Shown piece by piece: positions 26,067 through 34,268 of a stretch of DNA of 64,000 bases. The position numbers and the translations under genes are program-made. Position 1 is the stretch's first letter; each line of letters opens with the position of its first letter. The notes under the pieces were generated by a model. It had not been told where the DNA came from. It made no database searches and was given only the letters and a program-made list of their open reading frames with translations. Source of the DNA: Oleispira sp036960605 (GTDB lineage: Bacteria; Pseudomonadota; Gammaproteobacteria; Pseudomonadales; Oceanobacteraceae); assembly GCA_036960605.1 (NCBI GenBank), contig JBALXI010000006.1, positions 62,001 to 126,000 on the forward strand, in the 5' to 3' direction.

Positions 26067-27050
26067 CTAAAAATGTTGATAGCCCAGCGTCTTATTTTGC
26101 ACGGACTGGCCGTCTAATAAAACCCATTCTGTTTGCGCACGGGTCTGATTTTCTCGCGCTTTCTTTTCTGTAGTGAGCTTTTCTACTTGCCCAACCTGAT
26201 AGCAGCCCAGCATCTCTAATTCATTTTGAGCGTGCGCAGGGGCAGTGAATAATAACTGATAGTCATCGCCACCGCTTAGGGCAAATTGTAATGCTTGCGA
26301 TTGACCAAATTGTGATATGGCCAATTCACTGACGGGGATTTTAGCCGCGCTGAAATTTAAGCAACAGTTCGAGGCTTTGGCAATGTGACTGGCATCTTGT
26401 AATAAGCCGTCGGAAATATCCATGGCGCTATGAGCTAGGTCAGTCAGTTTTTGTCCTAATGCGATCTGAGCTTGTGGATAATAATAGGCAGCGGTTAAGT
26501 CAGAATTATTTTCTACTAACGCTTCAGGGCTGGCTAATATATCGGCTAGAGCCGCGGCTGATTTACCGATTTCTCCACTTAACCAAATGCTATCGCCGAC
26601 TTGGGCTTTGTCACGGGTTAATGCTTTACCCGAGGCCACTAAGCCTTGAACTTGAAGGGTAATTACTAGAGTGGGGCTTGAGGTTGTATCACCACCAATT
26701 AGCGGTATATCATATTCATTGGCGCAGGCACGTAAGCCTGAGCTAAAAGATTCTAGCCAAGTTTGTGAAGTATTCTTGGGTAAGCTTAATGCAAGGTGAA
26801 ACGCTTGAGGTTTAGCTCCCATGGCGGCTAAATCACTAATGGCACAACGCAAGGCGCGCTGTGCTATTAATTGCGCCGGAGCGGTCGAGGGAAAATGAAC
26901 ATCGGCAACTTGAGTATCAATACTCTGCACCAGTTCATAACCGCTAGGCACTTGAATGATGGAGGCGTCGTCACCCACCGCGCAAATAATGTTGTCATTA
27001 TTTTGCGGCCAGTTAAAACAGTGTTTAATTAATTCAAACTCTGTCAGCAC
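26067..27050 (-). CDS. thiL: Thiamine-monophosphate kinase
   Basis: 327 residues, normal for ThiL. It phosphorylates thiamine monophosphate to thiamine diphosphate with ATP, the last step of cofactor synthesis, in the cytosol. AIR-synthase fold landmarks are present: GDDASI near residue 27, QVADVHFP, RALRCAISDLAAMGA, the GGDTTSS loop, AMDISDGL and SGGDDYQLLF. It follows nusB by 45 bases on the same strand, as in many gammaproteobacteria, although the common downstream partner pgpA is absent here and DUF1244 follows instead. Confidence 0.95.
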   Translation of the reverse strand: MLTEFELIKHCFNWPQNNDNIICAVGDDASIIQVPSGYELVQSIDTQVADVHFPSTAPAQLIAQRALRCAISDLAAMGAKPQAFHLALSLPKNTSQTWLESFSSGLRACANEYDIPLIGGDTTSSPTLVITLQVQGLVASGKALTRDKAQVGDSIWLSGEIGKSAAALADILASPEALVENNSDLTAAYYYPQAQIALGQKLTDLAHSAMDISDGLLQDASHIAKASNCCLNFSAAKIPVSELAISQFGQSQALQFALSGGDDYQLLFTAPAHAQNELEMLGCYQVGQVEKLTTEKKARENQTRAQTEWVLLDGQSVQNKTLGYQHF

Positions 27051-27095
27051 GATCGTCTACCTAAAACTTAAAATATAATGAATCGTATAAAGGGA

Positions 27096-27683
27096 TTAAG
27101 ACTTTTTAATCGAAAGTGTATTCTTACTTTCGGTAGCCTTGCCGCCTTTTGCTCTGATTTTTGCCGAAGGTACTTTAAATACTGGCTTCGTTGTTTTCTT
27201 GCTAACATTTTTAGGCTTAGCATTGGCATTAGGTTGTTTAACTTCAACCGTACGTACTTGCTGAGCAATTTTATCAACAACGCCGTTAACGTATTTATGA
27301 CCGTCAGTCGCACCAAAAGATTTAGCAAGTTCAACAGCTTCGTTGATCACTACCTTATATGGCACATCAATACGGTGCACTAGCTCATAAGTGGCTAGAC
27401 GAAGAATAGAAAGCTCTACTGGCGTCATATCTTCGGTATTACGATCTAGCAAAGGCGAGATAACTTTATCTAACGCTGCTAATTCGCTTGGCACTCCATG
27501 CAGTATTTCGTGGAAGTATTCCATATCCACTTTGCTCATGTCGTTATCTGCGCGGAATTCAGCTTCAATTTTAGCTAAATCTGCACCGGCCATGTGCCAT
27601 TGGTAAATGGCTTGCAAGGCAAAGCTACGTGCTTTGCGACGAGCCGCTGGGCTGGCTTTTTGAGTGCCTGGTGAACGAGACAT
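27096..27683 (-). CDS. nusB: Transcription antitermination factor NusB, with long basic tail
   Basis: Residues 15-150 are the all-helical NusB fold: ARRKARSFALQAIYQW, then LRLATYELVHRIDVPYKVVI and NEAVELAKSFG with the KYVNGVVDKIA ending. NusB binds boxA RNA with S10 (NusE) in rRNA antitermination. The usual length is about 140-150; here a further 45 or so residues rich in Lys, Ser, Pro and Thr follow (NAKPKNVSKKTTKPV). That tail looks disordered and RNA-friendly. The start is 3 bases from the end of ribH, so the two are co-transcribed. Confidence 0.95.
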   Translation of the reverse strand: MSRSPGTQKASPAARRKARSFALQAIYQWHMAGADLAKIEAEFRADNDMSKVDMEYFHEILHGVPSELAALDKVISPLLDRNTEDMTPVELSILRLATYELVHRIDVPYKVVINEAVELAKSFGATDGHKYVNGVVDKIAQQVRTVEVKQPNANAKPKNVSKKTTKPVFKVPSAKIRAKGGKATESKNTLSIKKS

Positions 27684-27686
27684 AGT

Positions 27687-28160
27687 TTATGCCTCTAATG
27701 CATTAAGTAGGTTGACCATTTCAAAAGCAGACATTGCCGCTTCTTCGCCTTTGTTCCCAGCTTTAGTGCCAGAACGTTCAATTGCTTGTTCGATAGAATC
27801 AACGGTTAATACACCGAAAGAAACTGGAATACCGAACTGCATAGCAACTTGGCCAAGACCTTTAGTGCATTCAGACGATACATATTCGAAGTGTGGAGTA
27901 CCGCCACGAATAACTGCGCCTAGCGTGATGATTGCATCGTACTTACCGCTTTGTGCAACTTTCTGTGCAACCAATGGAATTTCCATGGCGCCAGGGCAAC
28001 GAATAGCGGTGATGTTTTCAGGTGGAACGCCATGGCGAGTCAATGAATCAACCGCGCCTTCTAATAGGCTTTCAACAACAAATGCATTCCAGCGGCCAAC
28101 AACAATGGCATACTTACCATCGTTAGGGGTTAAGTCGCCTTCGATAATTTCTATAGTCAT
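27687..28160 (-). CDS. ribH: 6,7-dimethyl-8-ribityllumazine synthase
   Basis: 157 residues, the standard size. It condenses 5-amino-6-ribitylaminouracil with 3,4-dihydroxy-2-butanone 4-phosphate, the penultimate step of riboflavin synthesis; family members form 60-mer or decamer shells in the cytosol. Key motifs: VGRWNAFVVESLLEGAVDSL, PGAMEIPLVAQ, GAVIRGGTPHFEYVSSE with the catalytic His, and PVSFGVLTVDSIEQA. It lies downstream of ribBA across a 493-base gap that holds palindromic elements, and just upstream of nusB. Confidence 0.96.
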   Translation of the reverse strand: MTIEIIEGDLTPNDGKYAIVVGRWNAFVVESLLEGAVDSLTRHGVPPENITAIRCPGAMEIPLVAQKVAQSGKYDAIITLGAVIRGGTPHFEYVSSECTKGLGQVAMQFGIPVSFGVLTVDSIEQAIERSGTKAGNKGEEAAMSAFEMVNLLNALEA

Positions 28161-28238
28161 TTTCTTTTCTCTTCTGTTTAATCTAATTTCTTTTTTACTT
28201 TGTCAACGCCGTGGCGCTGAGGTCGTATATCGTTCTGC

Positions 28239-28332
28239 ATTAGGTAGTTCCTTTATGGGGACGCAGCGAGTACATCCCTGTATGCTCTCCACAGCTCCTG
28301 CTGCGGGAAGCCCCATAAACGAACCACCTAAT
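28239..28332. repeat. Long palindromic extragenic element 1
   Basis: Arms ATTAGGTAGTTCCTTTATGG (to 28258, then GG) and its near-complement ending at 28332 enclose about 50 bases. Weaker complementarity extends outward (ACGCC near 28206 with GGCGT near 28348). The arm ends resemble those of element 2. It lies in the ribBA-ribH gap, which holds no gene. Confidence 0.65.
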
Positions 28333-28426
28333 ACATCACCACGAATGGCGTCTTAAATTCGAAAGCGTTAAATTAGCTAAAACTTAACGGCTTATCTCTT
28401 TATTCAATGTTTCTATCTTTTTGTCA

Positions 28427-28461
28427 CAGCAATAAAATTGTTTATTCAAATTTTATTGCTG
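28427..28461. repeat. AT-rich stem-loop between the palindromic elements
   Basis: A perfect 13-base inverted repeat, CAGCAATAAAATT / AATTTTATTGCTG, with a 9-base loop. It could be a weak terminator or processing site for the ribBA transcript; no T-run follows on the minus strand. Confidence 0.5.
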
Positions 28462-28474
28462 CTAGCACTTCGCG

Positions 28475-28595
28475 TATCGGTATTAGGTGTGTCGTTTAAG
28501 GCCGTCCCTCCGCATGGATGCGGAGGCCGAGTCTACAGGGAGAGCGGAGCGACGTATTCACGACGTGCCGCCTAACGACATACCTAATATCGATA
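28475..28595. repeat. Long palindromic extragenic element 2
   Basis: Arms starting TATCGGTATTAGGTGTGTCG and ending CGACATACCTAATATCGATA fold over about 70 bases. Inside is a perfect hairpin CCTCCGCAT-GG-ATGCGGAGG (28507-28526). It shares the TTAGGT...GT-C-TTTA-GG arm theme and an inner CCCTGTA with element 1, so both may belong to one non-coding repeat family. Confidence 0.65.
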
Positions 28596-28653
28596 GCAAG
28601 CGCAGTGCGGTTTCAAAACCAAAACCGTCTACGCTTTTAATCTTTTAAACTAA

Positions 28654-29769
28654 CTATGCTTCGTATGGAATATACTCAACAACTTCTAAATCAAACCCAG
28701 AAATACCAGCATACTTAACCGGTGAACTCAGTAAACGCATTTTCTGTACGCCGATTTCGCGCAAAATCTGAGAGCCAGTACCAATCGTTAAGAAAGCACC
28801 AGAGCTATCCGTATTAGGGCTCTTAGCAGGCCTAGCGTTACCAAGATAAACATCTAAGTTAGACGCGACATCTTCAGCAATACCCGCCGATAAAAGAACC
28901 AATGCGCCAGTGCCTTCTTCAGCAATTTTCTTCAACGCCGCTTGGCTAGACCAAGACTGATTCTTAGGCTTTTTCGCGCCCAAAATATCACGCAAGAAAT
29001 CGCCGGTTTGAACACGGACGATACAAGGCACATCGCCTTTGATATTACCCTTAGTCAGAGCAATATGAGTTTCGCCCTGAATGGTATCGACAAACTTATG
29101 CAGCTGGAACTCACCAAATTCAGTATTGATTGTTTCGCCAGCAACTTGGTCGATGGTCTTTTCATTCGCCATGCGATAGTGAATCAAATCAGCAATCGTA
29201 CCGATCTTGAGATCATGTTTTGCGGCAAAAATTTCTAAATCTGGACGACGTGCCATGGTGCCATCGACATTCATAATTTCGACAATCGCAGAAGAAGCAC
29301 TCAAACCCGCAAGACGCGCCAAATCACAACCGGCTTCGGTATGACCTGCACGGCTTAAAACACCACCAGGGCGAGCACGTAATGGAAAAATGTGACCCGG
29401 CTGAACAATATCTTCTGCTTTAGAATTAGTGTCTACCGCAACCCGAATAGTCTTCGCACGGTCAGCAGCAGAAATGCCTGTGGTAACACCTTCAGCCGCT
29501 TCGATCGATACCGTAAACGGTGTTTCAAACTTAGCACCGTTACCTTCAACCATGGATGGCAAACCTAAGAAATCACAACGTTCACCGGTTAAGGTTAAGC
29601 AGATTAGGCCACGTGCTTCAGTTGCCATAAAGTTGATGATTTCAGGTGTTACTTTTTCAGCAGCAACGATGATATCGCCTTCATTTTCACGGTCTTCGTC
29701 ATCCATAAGGATAACCATTTTACCGCGGCGCATATCATCAATGATTTCTTCGATCTTATTTAAAGCCAT
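28654..29769 (-). CDS. ribBA: 3,4-dihydroxy-2-butanone-4-phosphate synthase with degenerate GTP cyclohydrolase II domain
   Basis: 371 residues from ATG 29769; a TTG two codons earlier is less likely given the family start MALN-IEEII. Residues 1-200 are RibB, which makes the four-carbon riboflavin precursor from ribulose 5-phosphate (MVILMDDEDRENEGD, GRPGGVLxRAGHTEA-type motif at ARPGGVLSRAGHTEAGCDLA). Residues 205-371 align with RibA, but the zinc-binding cysteine cluster and the RCDCG region are missing: at that place it reads FLRDILGAKKPKNQSWSSQA. So the second half is probably not a GTP cyclohydrolase; a separate ribA should exist elsewhere. It is 37 bases downstream of ribE. Confidence 0.93.
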   Translation of the reverse strand: MALNKIEEIIDDMRRGKMVILMDDEDRENEGDIIVAAEKVTPEIINFMATEARGLICLTLTGERCDFLGLPSMVEGNGAKFETPFTVSIEAAEGVTTGISAADRAKTIRVAVDTNSKAEDIVQPGHIFPLRARPGGVLSRAGHTEAGCDLARLAGLSASSAIVEIMNVDGTMARRPDLEIFAAKHDLKIGTIADLIHYRMANEKTIDQVAGETINTEFGEFQLHKFVDTIQGETHIALTKGNIKGDVPCIVRVQTGDFLRDILGAKKPKNQSWSSQAALKKIAEEGTGALVLLSAGIAEDVASNLDVYLGNARPAKSPNTDSSGAFLTIGTGSQILREIGVQKMRLLSSPVKYAGISGFDLEVVEYIPYEA

Positions 29770-29805
29770 TACCAATAATTCCTAAATTTTGTCTAACTTA
29801 ATTTA

Positions 29806-30474
29806 TTATTTCCAAAAACCGTTTTGTGCCAGAAACGCTTGGCTAATACCGGATTTTGGTTGGTCGTTTGTTTGTTGCATCATACGCTCTAAATAGCGTG
29901 CAATAACATCCACTTCCAAGTGAACAGTGTGTCCCACTTGGTAGCCTTTAATGACAGTCTCTTGCACGGTATGAGGCACGATATTTAAATCAAAAATCGT
30001 TGCGCCTGCCGTTGCATCTTCAATCGCATTCACCGTTAGGCTCACACCATCAACAGTGATCGAGCCTTTAGCAGCAATGTACTTTGATAACTCAGCGGTG
30101 GCTTTAACTTTAAAGCGTACCGAGCGAGCGTCTTCATTGCGGCTTAAAATTGTTCCTAAACCATCTACGTGGCCAGTCACCATATGGCCGCCTAAGCGAG
30201 TCGCTAACGTCAGCGCTTGCTCAAGGTTCACCGGCTTGCCACTTTTCCAATCAGTAATATTGGTATGAGCGATGGATTCTTTCGACACATCGGCCCAAAA
30301 GCCATCACCCGGTAATTCAACCACGGTTAAGCAAACACCGTTGGTAGCAATACTGTCGCCTAGCTTTACATCACTAAGATCGAGCTTGCCGGTATTAATA
30401 CGTAAGCGGATGTCACCTTGCTTGCTCTGGCTCGCTGTGACCTGACCTACCGCTTCAATAATTCCTGTGAACAT
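29806..30474 (-). CDS. ribE: Riboflavin synthase, alpha chain
   Basis: 222 residues. It dismutates two 6,7-dimethyl-8-ribityllumazine molecules to riboflavin. The start MFTGIIEAVG is the family hallmark, and two lumazine-binding repeats are visible: residues 1-95 with GDSIATNGVCLTV, and 96-190 with GSITVDGVSLTVN. The C-terminal part (VHLEVDVIARYLERMM) is the trimer helix. Its ATG overlaps the TAA of ribD (TAATG), so ribD and ribE are coupled. It is cytosolic. Confidence 0.96.
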   Translation of the reverse strand: MFTGIIEAVGQVTASQSKQGDIRLRINTGKLDLSDVKLGDSIATNGVCLTVVELPGDGFWADVSKESIAHTNITDWKSGKPVNLEQALTLATRLGGHMVTGHVDGLGTILSRNEDARSVRFKVKATAELSKYIAAKGSITVDGVSLTVNAIEDATAGATIFDLNIVPHTVQETVIKGYQVGHTVHLEVDVIARYLERMMQQTNDQPKSGISQAFLAQNGFWK

Positions 30475-31634
30475 TAATGCTGTCTCTTTAATATTAATTT
30501 TAGGTCATTTCCCACCATTCGCACGTCGTGCCAAGACCAGCGAATTTGCTGATCCATTTTGGCAAACGGTAGATTGAATGCAGGGCGGGCGTCACTGCCT
30601 AATAATGTCGGTGCGGTAAACATCACCAGCTCATCGACTAAATCTTGTTGTATAAAAGCACCGGCGAGTTTTGCGCCCGTTTCTACCAAGACTTCATTAA
30701 TGCCTTGGCTGGCTAACTGCTCAAGCAGAGATGTTAAATCGACCTGCTGGCTATCGCTGTTCGCGCTTGTCTTCGCTAGCAAGTAAGTGACATCACAGTG
30801 CTCGCTACTAATTCTATGTTTTGCTGCAATAGGGCTGGCAATCATCACCTTGCCAGCCAGAGTAAACATCTTCGCATCGGGCAGTACACGATGCTGACTA
30901 TCAATAATGACTCTTAACGGCTGACGAATTTCTTGTGAGAAATCATCGCTTCCGTCAGAGCTGATGCGCACATTCATCGACGGATCATCAATTAATACCG
31001 AATCAGCACCGCAAATAATGGCGCAGCTTTGAGCGCGAATCTTCTGCACTTCAGCACGGGCTTCTGGTCCGGTAATCCACTGGCTTTCACCGCTTTGCAT
31101 CGCCGTGCGGCCATCTAAGCTAGTCGCCATCTTTAAGCGCACATAGGGAACTGGTTTGGTTTTAGTACCAGCCATGCTCATGCGCTTAATAAAACCTGGA
31201 TTCAGTTTGGCGGATTCTGCAGCCAAACAGTTATCCACAACCTCAATACCCGCAGCGCGTAACATGTTGAAACCATTACCCGCGACCTCAGGGTTCGGGT
31301 CGGTCATCGCGCCGACAACGCGTGCGACTTGGGCATCAATCAAACCCTGTGCACAAGGCGGCGTGCGACCAAAATGGCTGCACGGTTCTAAGGTTACGTA
31401 GGCCGTTGCACCTTTAGTCTCATTGCCGCGTTGCTTAGCATCAGCAATCGCATTCACTTCTGCGTGACCTTGGCCTGCCTTAAGATGAAAGCCTTGGCCA
31501 ATAATTTCATCATTCTTCACTAGCACGCAGCCAACTCGAGGATTGGGGCTAGTAGTATTTAGGCCTTGCTTAGCAAGCTGGATCGCCAGCGCCATATAAT
31601 GCTGGTCGCTATGCTTACTTGGCACTTTGATCAC
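30474..31634 (-). CDS. ribD: Bifunctional pyrimidine deaminase/reductase RibD
   Basis: 386 residues. The N-terminal deaminase (to about 150) has the zinc site HAEVNAI and PCSHFGRTPPC; the C-terminal reductase (from about 165) has VRLKMATSLDGRTAM, GESQWITGPEAR and the NADPH-fold GINEVLVETGAKLAGAF. It converts diaminohydroxyribosylaminopyrimidine phosphate to ribitylaminouracil phosphate. The GTG at 31634 overlaps the nrdR 3' end by 20 bases; a GTG at 31625 or ATG at 31595 would also be possible, as many homologues start close to YMALAIQLA. It follows nrdR and precedes ribE, the common gammaproteobacterial order. Confidence 0.94.
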   Translation of the reverse strand: MIKVPSKHSDQHYMALAIQLAKQGLNTTSPNPRVGCVLVKNDEIIGQGFHLKAGQGHAEVNAIADAKQRGNETKGATAYVTLEPCSHFGRTPPCAQGLIDAQVARVVGAMTDPNPEVAGNGFNMLRAAGIEVVDNCLAAESAKLNPGFIKRMSMAGTKTKPVPYVRLKMATSLDGRTAMQSGESQWITGPEARAEVQKIRAQSCAIICGADSVLIDDPSMNVRISSDGSDDFSQEIRQPLRVIIDSQHRVLPDAKMFTLAGKVMIASPIAAKHRISSEHCDVTYLLAKTSANSDSQQVDLTSLLEQLASQGINEVLVETGAKLAGAFIQQDLVDELVMFTAPTLLGSDARPAFNLPFAKMDQQIRWSWHDVRMVGNDLKLILKRQH

Positions 31635-32127
31635 TCGAGTCTAATACGGCGTCAGAATCAGATGTCTGTTCAACTACTTGAGTGGAAATACGCTCAATTT
31701 CTTGGCGAAACTCATCAACATCTTGAAAGCAGCGATAAACAGACGCGAAGCGTACATAGGCAACCTTGTCTAATTGCCTTAATTCATCCATCACGTATTC
31801 GCCAAGTACGAGACTTTTTATCTCACGCTCGCCAAGGGTACGTAACTTATGGGTAATTTGGTTTACAGATTGTTCGACCTTTTCGATACTCACAGGTCGT
31901 TTTTCGAGTGCACGGTGAATACCGGCAATAAGCTTGTCTTCATTAAAAGGTTCACGAGTACCGTCTTGTTTGACGATTCGTGGCATCACCAGTTCAGCAC
32001 TTTCGAAGGTGGTGAAACGTTCACCACAGGCCTGACATTCGCGGCGACGGCGGGTTTGTTGGCCGTCAGCGACAAGGCGAGAATCGATAACTTTCGTATC
32101 GTGTTCACTGCAGAATGGACAATGCAT
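31615..32127 (-). CDS. nrdR: Transcriptional repressor NrdR
   Basis: 170 residues. The N-terminal zinc ribbon is MHCPFC...CQACGERFTTFE with Cys 3, 6, 31 and 34; the ATP-cone follows (residues 49-139, VKQDGTREPFNEDKLIAGI). NrdR senses nucleotide state and represses ribonucleotide reductase genes through NrdR boxes. The last 20 residues are an Asp/Ser-rich tail beyond the usual length of about 150. It heads the rib gene run. The 77 bases upstream contain a GCGCGC-rich stretch but no recognised box. Confidence 0.96.
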   Translation of the reverse strand: MHCPFCSEHDTKVIDSRLVADGQQTRRRRECQACGERFTTFESAELVMPRIVKQDGTREPFNEDKLIAGIHRALEKRPVSIEKVEQSVNQITHKLRTLGEREIKSLVLGEYVMDELRQLDKVAYVRFASVYRCFQDVDEFRQEIERISTQVVEQTSDSDAVLDSSDQSAK

Positions 32128-32204
32128 AGTAAAGAGCGCGCTTTTAAGTGTAAAAGTCGCGCGATTCTACTGTATTTAAAGAGAATTAACCAGAAGATTG
32201 TGCG

Positions 32205-34046
32205 TTAGTTAACCACTTCTTCTACCCAAAGTTTGAGTGCCGTAAAGGCATCAGGGCGGGCAAAGCTCATGTGGGCTAAAAGGTTATCCATTAACCCGTT
32301 GGTCGGTAATAACGGCTTATTCTGCACTAGGCCAAAACCGTCTTCGTAATCTGCGCTGGTTCGAAGGTGAGCTATGTCGAGTAAACTGGGCACGATTAAC
32401 GGCAGATCAACGATTTCAGCTAAAGCCTCTGTGGCGGGGTTATAGACCACTTCATCCCCTATACCGTATTGTAAAACTAATTTTCTAGGGCTGCGGCCAT
32501 GGATCGGGTGCTTGATGTAGTGCGCAAAATTAATGGCATCGCCTTTATCAAACTCTTGCTGCAATAGTTGAATAAATAATGCCGCTTCACCCGCACTGGC
32601 ATTAGCAGGAATTAGATTCTCAAAACCAAACGTTTCAAACAAAATGGAATGCGTCAGGATGTTACTAATGCCGACGCCTGAAACTTGCAGGAAAGCACTC
32701 TTCAAATTCTTAGCGCTGGCGATAAAGCTCGTACCCAAAACGCCGCCCATGGATGTGCCTTGATAATGAATACGCTCAATGTCGATATCAGGGGTATCGA
32801 TACCGCCGGAATACCACAGCTTATGCCACCAAGCCTTACCGGAAGGTGCTACATCTAATTCTGCCAGAGACGTTTGAATAGCGATTAAGACAGAGGTCAT
32901 ATCCAGTGGCGACTGCGATACCATGCCTGATAGACGGGTAAATTTGTCCGGCGTTAAAATATTAAAAATATTACCGCCATCTTGATCCGAGCGAGAACCA
33001 TGATTGGGTTGGTCGATCGCGATGCTGGCAATGCCTCTTTTCGCATTAGCAAAAGCAACAGTTAATAGTACGGTCTCTTTAATGACGCCAACGCCGTGAC
33101 CATAAATCGCAATCGGCGATTTACCATGCTTCGAACTCATCGGTAGCATCATCAAGAAATTGACCCACTGCTCATTGCTTTGCGCATCGGCAGAGAAATC
33201 TACCTGGCCACTGGCTTGGCGAAAATCACTCAACCGAACTTGGCCAGTAACAGACGCCGCGTAGGGCCAGATATTAATCTGTGTGGTATTCAAATTACGT
33301 ACCGGATGTTCTTGCTGACTCACTTTTTCGATCAAATTAAATAACGGTTCGTTATTGGTTTTCTCATCACCCACGGTGAACTCGACAAAGCTTACAACTT
33401 GATCTTGTGCGATACCAAACTGCTCGAGCTGTTGCAAAGCCGTTTGCATTGCAATAGCGCCATCCCAGTTTGCTGTTTGGTTAATTAACGAACTCATCGC
33501 TGGTATTGCGGGTACGAATTCGCCGTTTAAATCTAACAGACTTGTAGTAACCACCGCAGTGTAGGTATGGCCAAATTCGAAGCGGGCACGAGGAAATATT
33601 TCAATAATATGTGCGGCTTGATCAAAACGATTATTTTCGGCGTAATGATATTTTTTAGTACGAATAGGCAGCGCTAATCCGCTATCTTGATCGAATACAA
33701 AAACTGCATTGCCACCATCGATAGGTAAGCTATTTTCATCAAAATCATCTGCGAGTTCGAACATGATAGGACCTGCAGCAGAAAATCCGCTGGCGTCTTT
33801 ATAAGCAAGAGTCGAGGAAAAATTCGATATTTCATCTTCAATACTTTGTATTAATAAGCTGCCTTTCAAATCAACTGTTTTGCCAGTGTCTGAATTTGAA
33901 TCATCTTGAGTATAAAAATTACTGGGGAAGGGGAGTGCACAGGTAGAAATAGAGAGAGGATTACAGGTTTGCGCAGCGTGGCTACTCAGCGTTAATAGCA
34001 TAAGGAGTAATAAACCGAATACGTTAAGCCGCTTGGTAATATCCAT
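32205..34046 (-). CDS. Exported alpha/beta-hydrolase esterase or lipase
   Basis: ATG 34046 follows AAAAGG and starts a Sec signal (FGLLLLMLLTLSSHAAQ), so the 20 extra residues upstream are dropped, giving 613 residues. The N-terminal 270 residues resemble the virulence-factor lipase N-terminal region (LPFPSNFYTQDD near the mature start, FPRARFEFGHTYTAVV). The hydrolase half has IAIYGHGVGVIKE near the oxyanion hole, IDQPNHGSR, and the nucleophile elbow GTSMGG. It is secreted to the periplasm or bound to the surface. Only two cysteines lie at the mature N-terminus. The substrate is probably a short ester or lipid. It stands alone between nrdR and putP. Confidence 0.8.
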   Translation of the reverse strand: MDITKRLNVFGLLLLMLLTLSSHAAQTCNPLSISTCALPFPSNFYTQDDSNSDTGKTVDLKGSLLIQSIEDEISNFSSTLAYKDASGFSAAGPIMFELADDFDENSLPIDGGNAVFVFDQDSGLALPIRTKKYHYAENNRFDQAAHIIEIFPRARFEFGHTYTAVVTTSLLDLNGEFVPAIPAMSSLINQTANWDGAIAMQTALQQLEQFGIAQDQVVSFVEFTVGDEKTNNEPLFNLIEKVSQQEHPVRNLNTTQINIWPYAASVTGQVRLSDFRQASGQVDFSADAQSNEQWVNFLMMLPMSSKHGKSPIAIYGHGVGVIKETVLLTVAFANAKRGIASIAIDQPNHGSRSDQDGGNIFNILTPDKFTRLSGMVSQSPLDMTSVLIAIQTSLAELDVAPSGKAWWHKLWYSGGIDTPDIDIERIHYQGTSMGGVLGTSFIASAKNLKSAFLQVSGVGISNILTHSILFETFGFENLIPANASAGEAALFIQLLQQEFDKGDAINFAHYIKHPIHGRSPRKLVLQYGIGDEVVYNPATEALAEIVDLPLIVPSLLDIAHLRTSADYEDGFGLVQNKPLLPTNGLMDNLLAHMSFARPDAFTALKLWVEEVVN

Positions 34047-34148
34047 AAATAACCTTTTATTAAATCCCGAAGAAATTAAGGTTATTAAAAAGCATTTAAC
34101 GGCCAAAACAAAGAGTTTTATAATGAACGTAGTAAAGGAGGTTACAAA

Positions 34149-34181
34149 TTAACCTAACTGAAAGTTTTGCAGTTAGGTTAA
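34149..34181 (-). terminator. Stem-loop downstream of putP
   Basis: A perfect 12-base inverted repeat TTAACCTAACTG / CAGTTAGGTTAA with a 9-base loop, 88 bases past the putP stop. On the minus strand it is followed by TTTGTAAC. Confidence 0.6.
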
Positions 34182-34217
34182 GGAGATTAATCATTTAATC
34201 TTTTAGGGTACCTCGGG

Positions 34218-34245
34218 ACTAAGCGACTTATCTTTGTCGCCTAGT
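34218..34245. terminator. Second stem-loop in the putP 3' region
   Basis: Arms ACTAAGCGAC / GTCGCCTAGT with one mismatch and an 8-base loop, 24 bases past the putP stop. It may act with the stem at 34149. Confidence 0.45.
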
Positions 34246-34268
34246 ATTTATCAACTAAACATTTTCAG

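Noticed and set aside
27078..27383. Plus-strand frame over the nusB tail
   Set aside because: Antisense shadow of nusB; no ribosome site.
27664..28356. Plus-strand 230-residue open frame across ribH
   Set aside because: It lies opposite ribH and runs into the palindromic element; composition and start are not gene-like, and ribH is certain.
28161..28653. FMN riboswitch in the ribBA-ribH gap
   Set aside because: The gap lies downstream of ribBA and holds palindromes; the conserved RFN core elements were not seen there.
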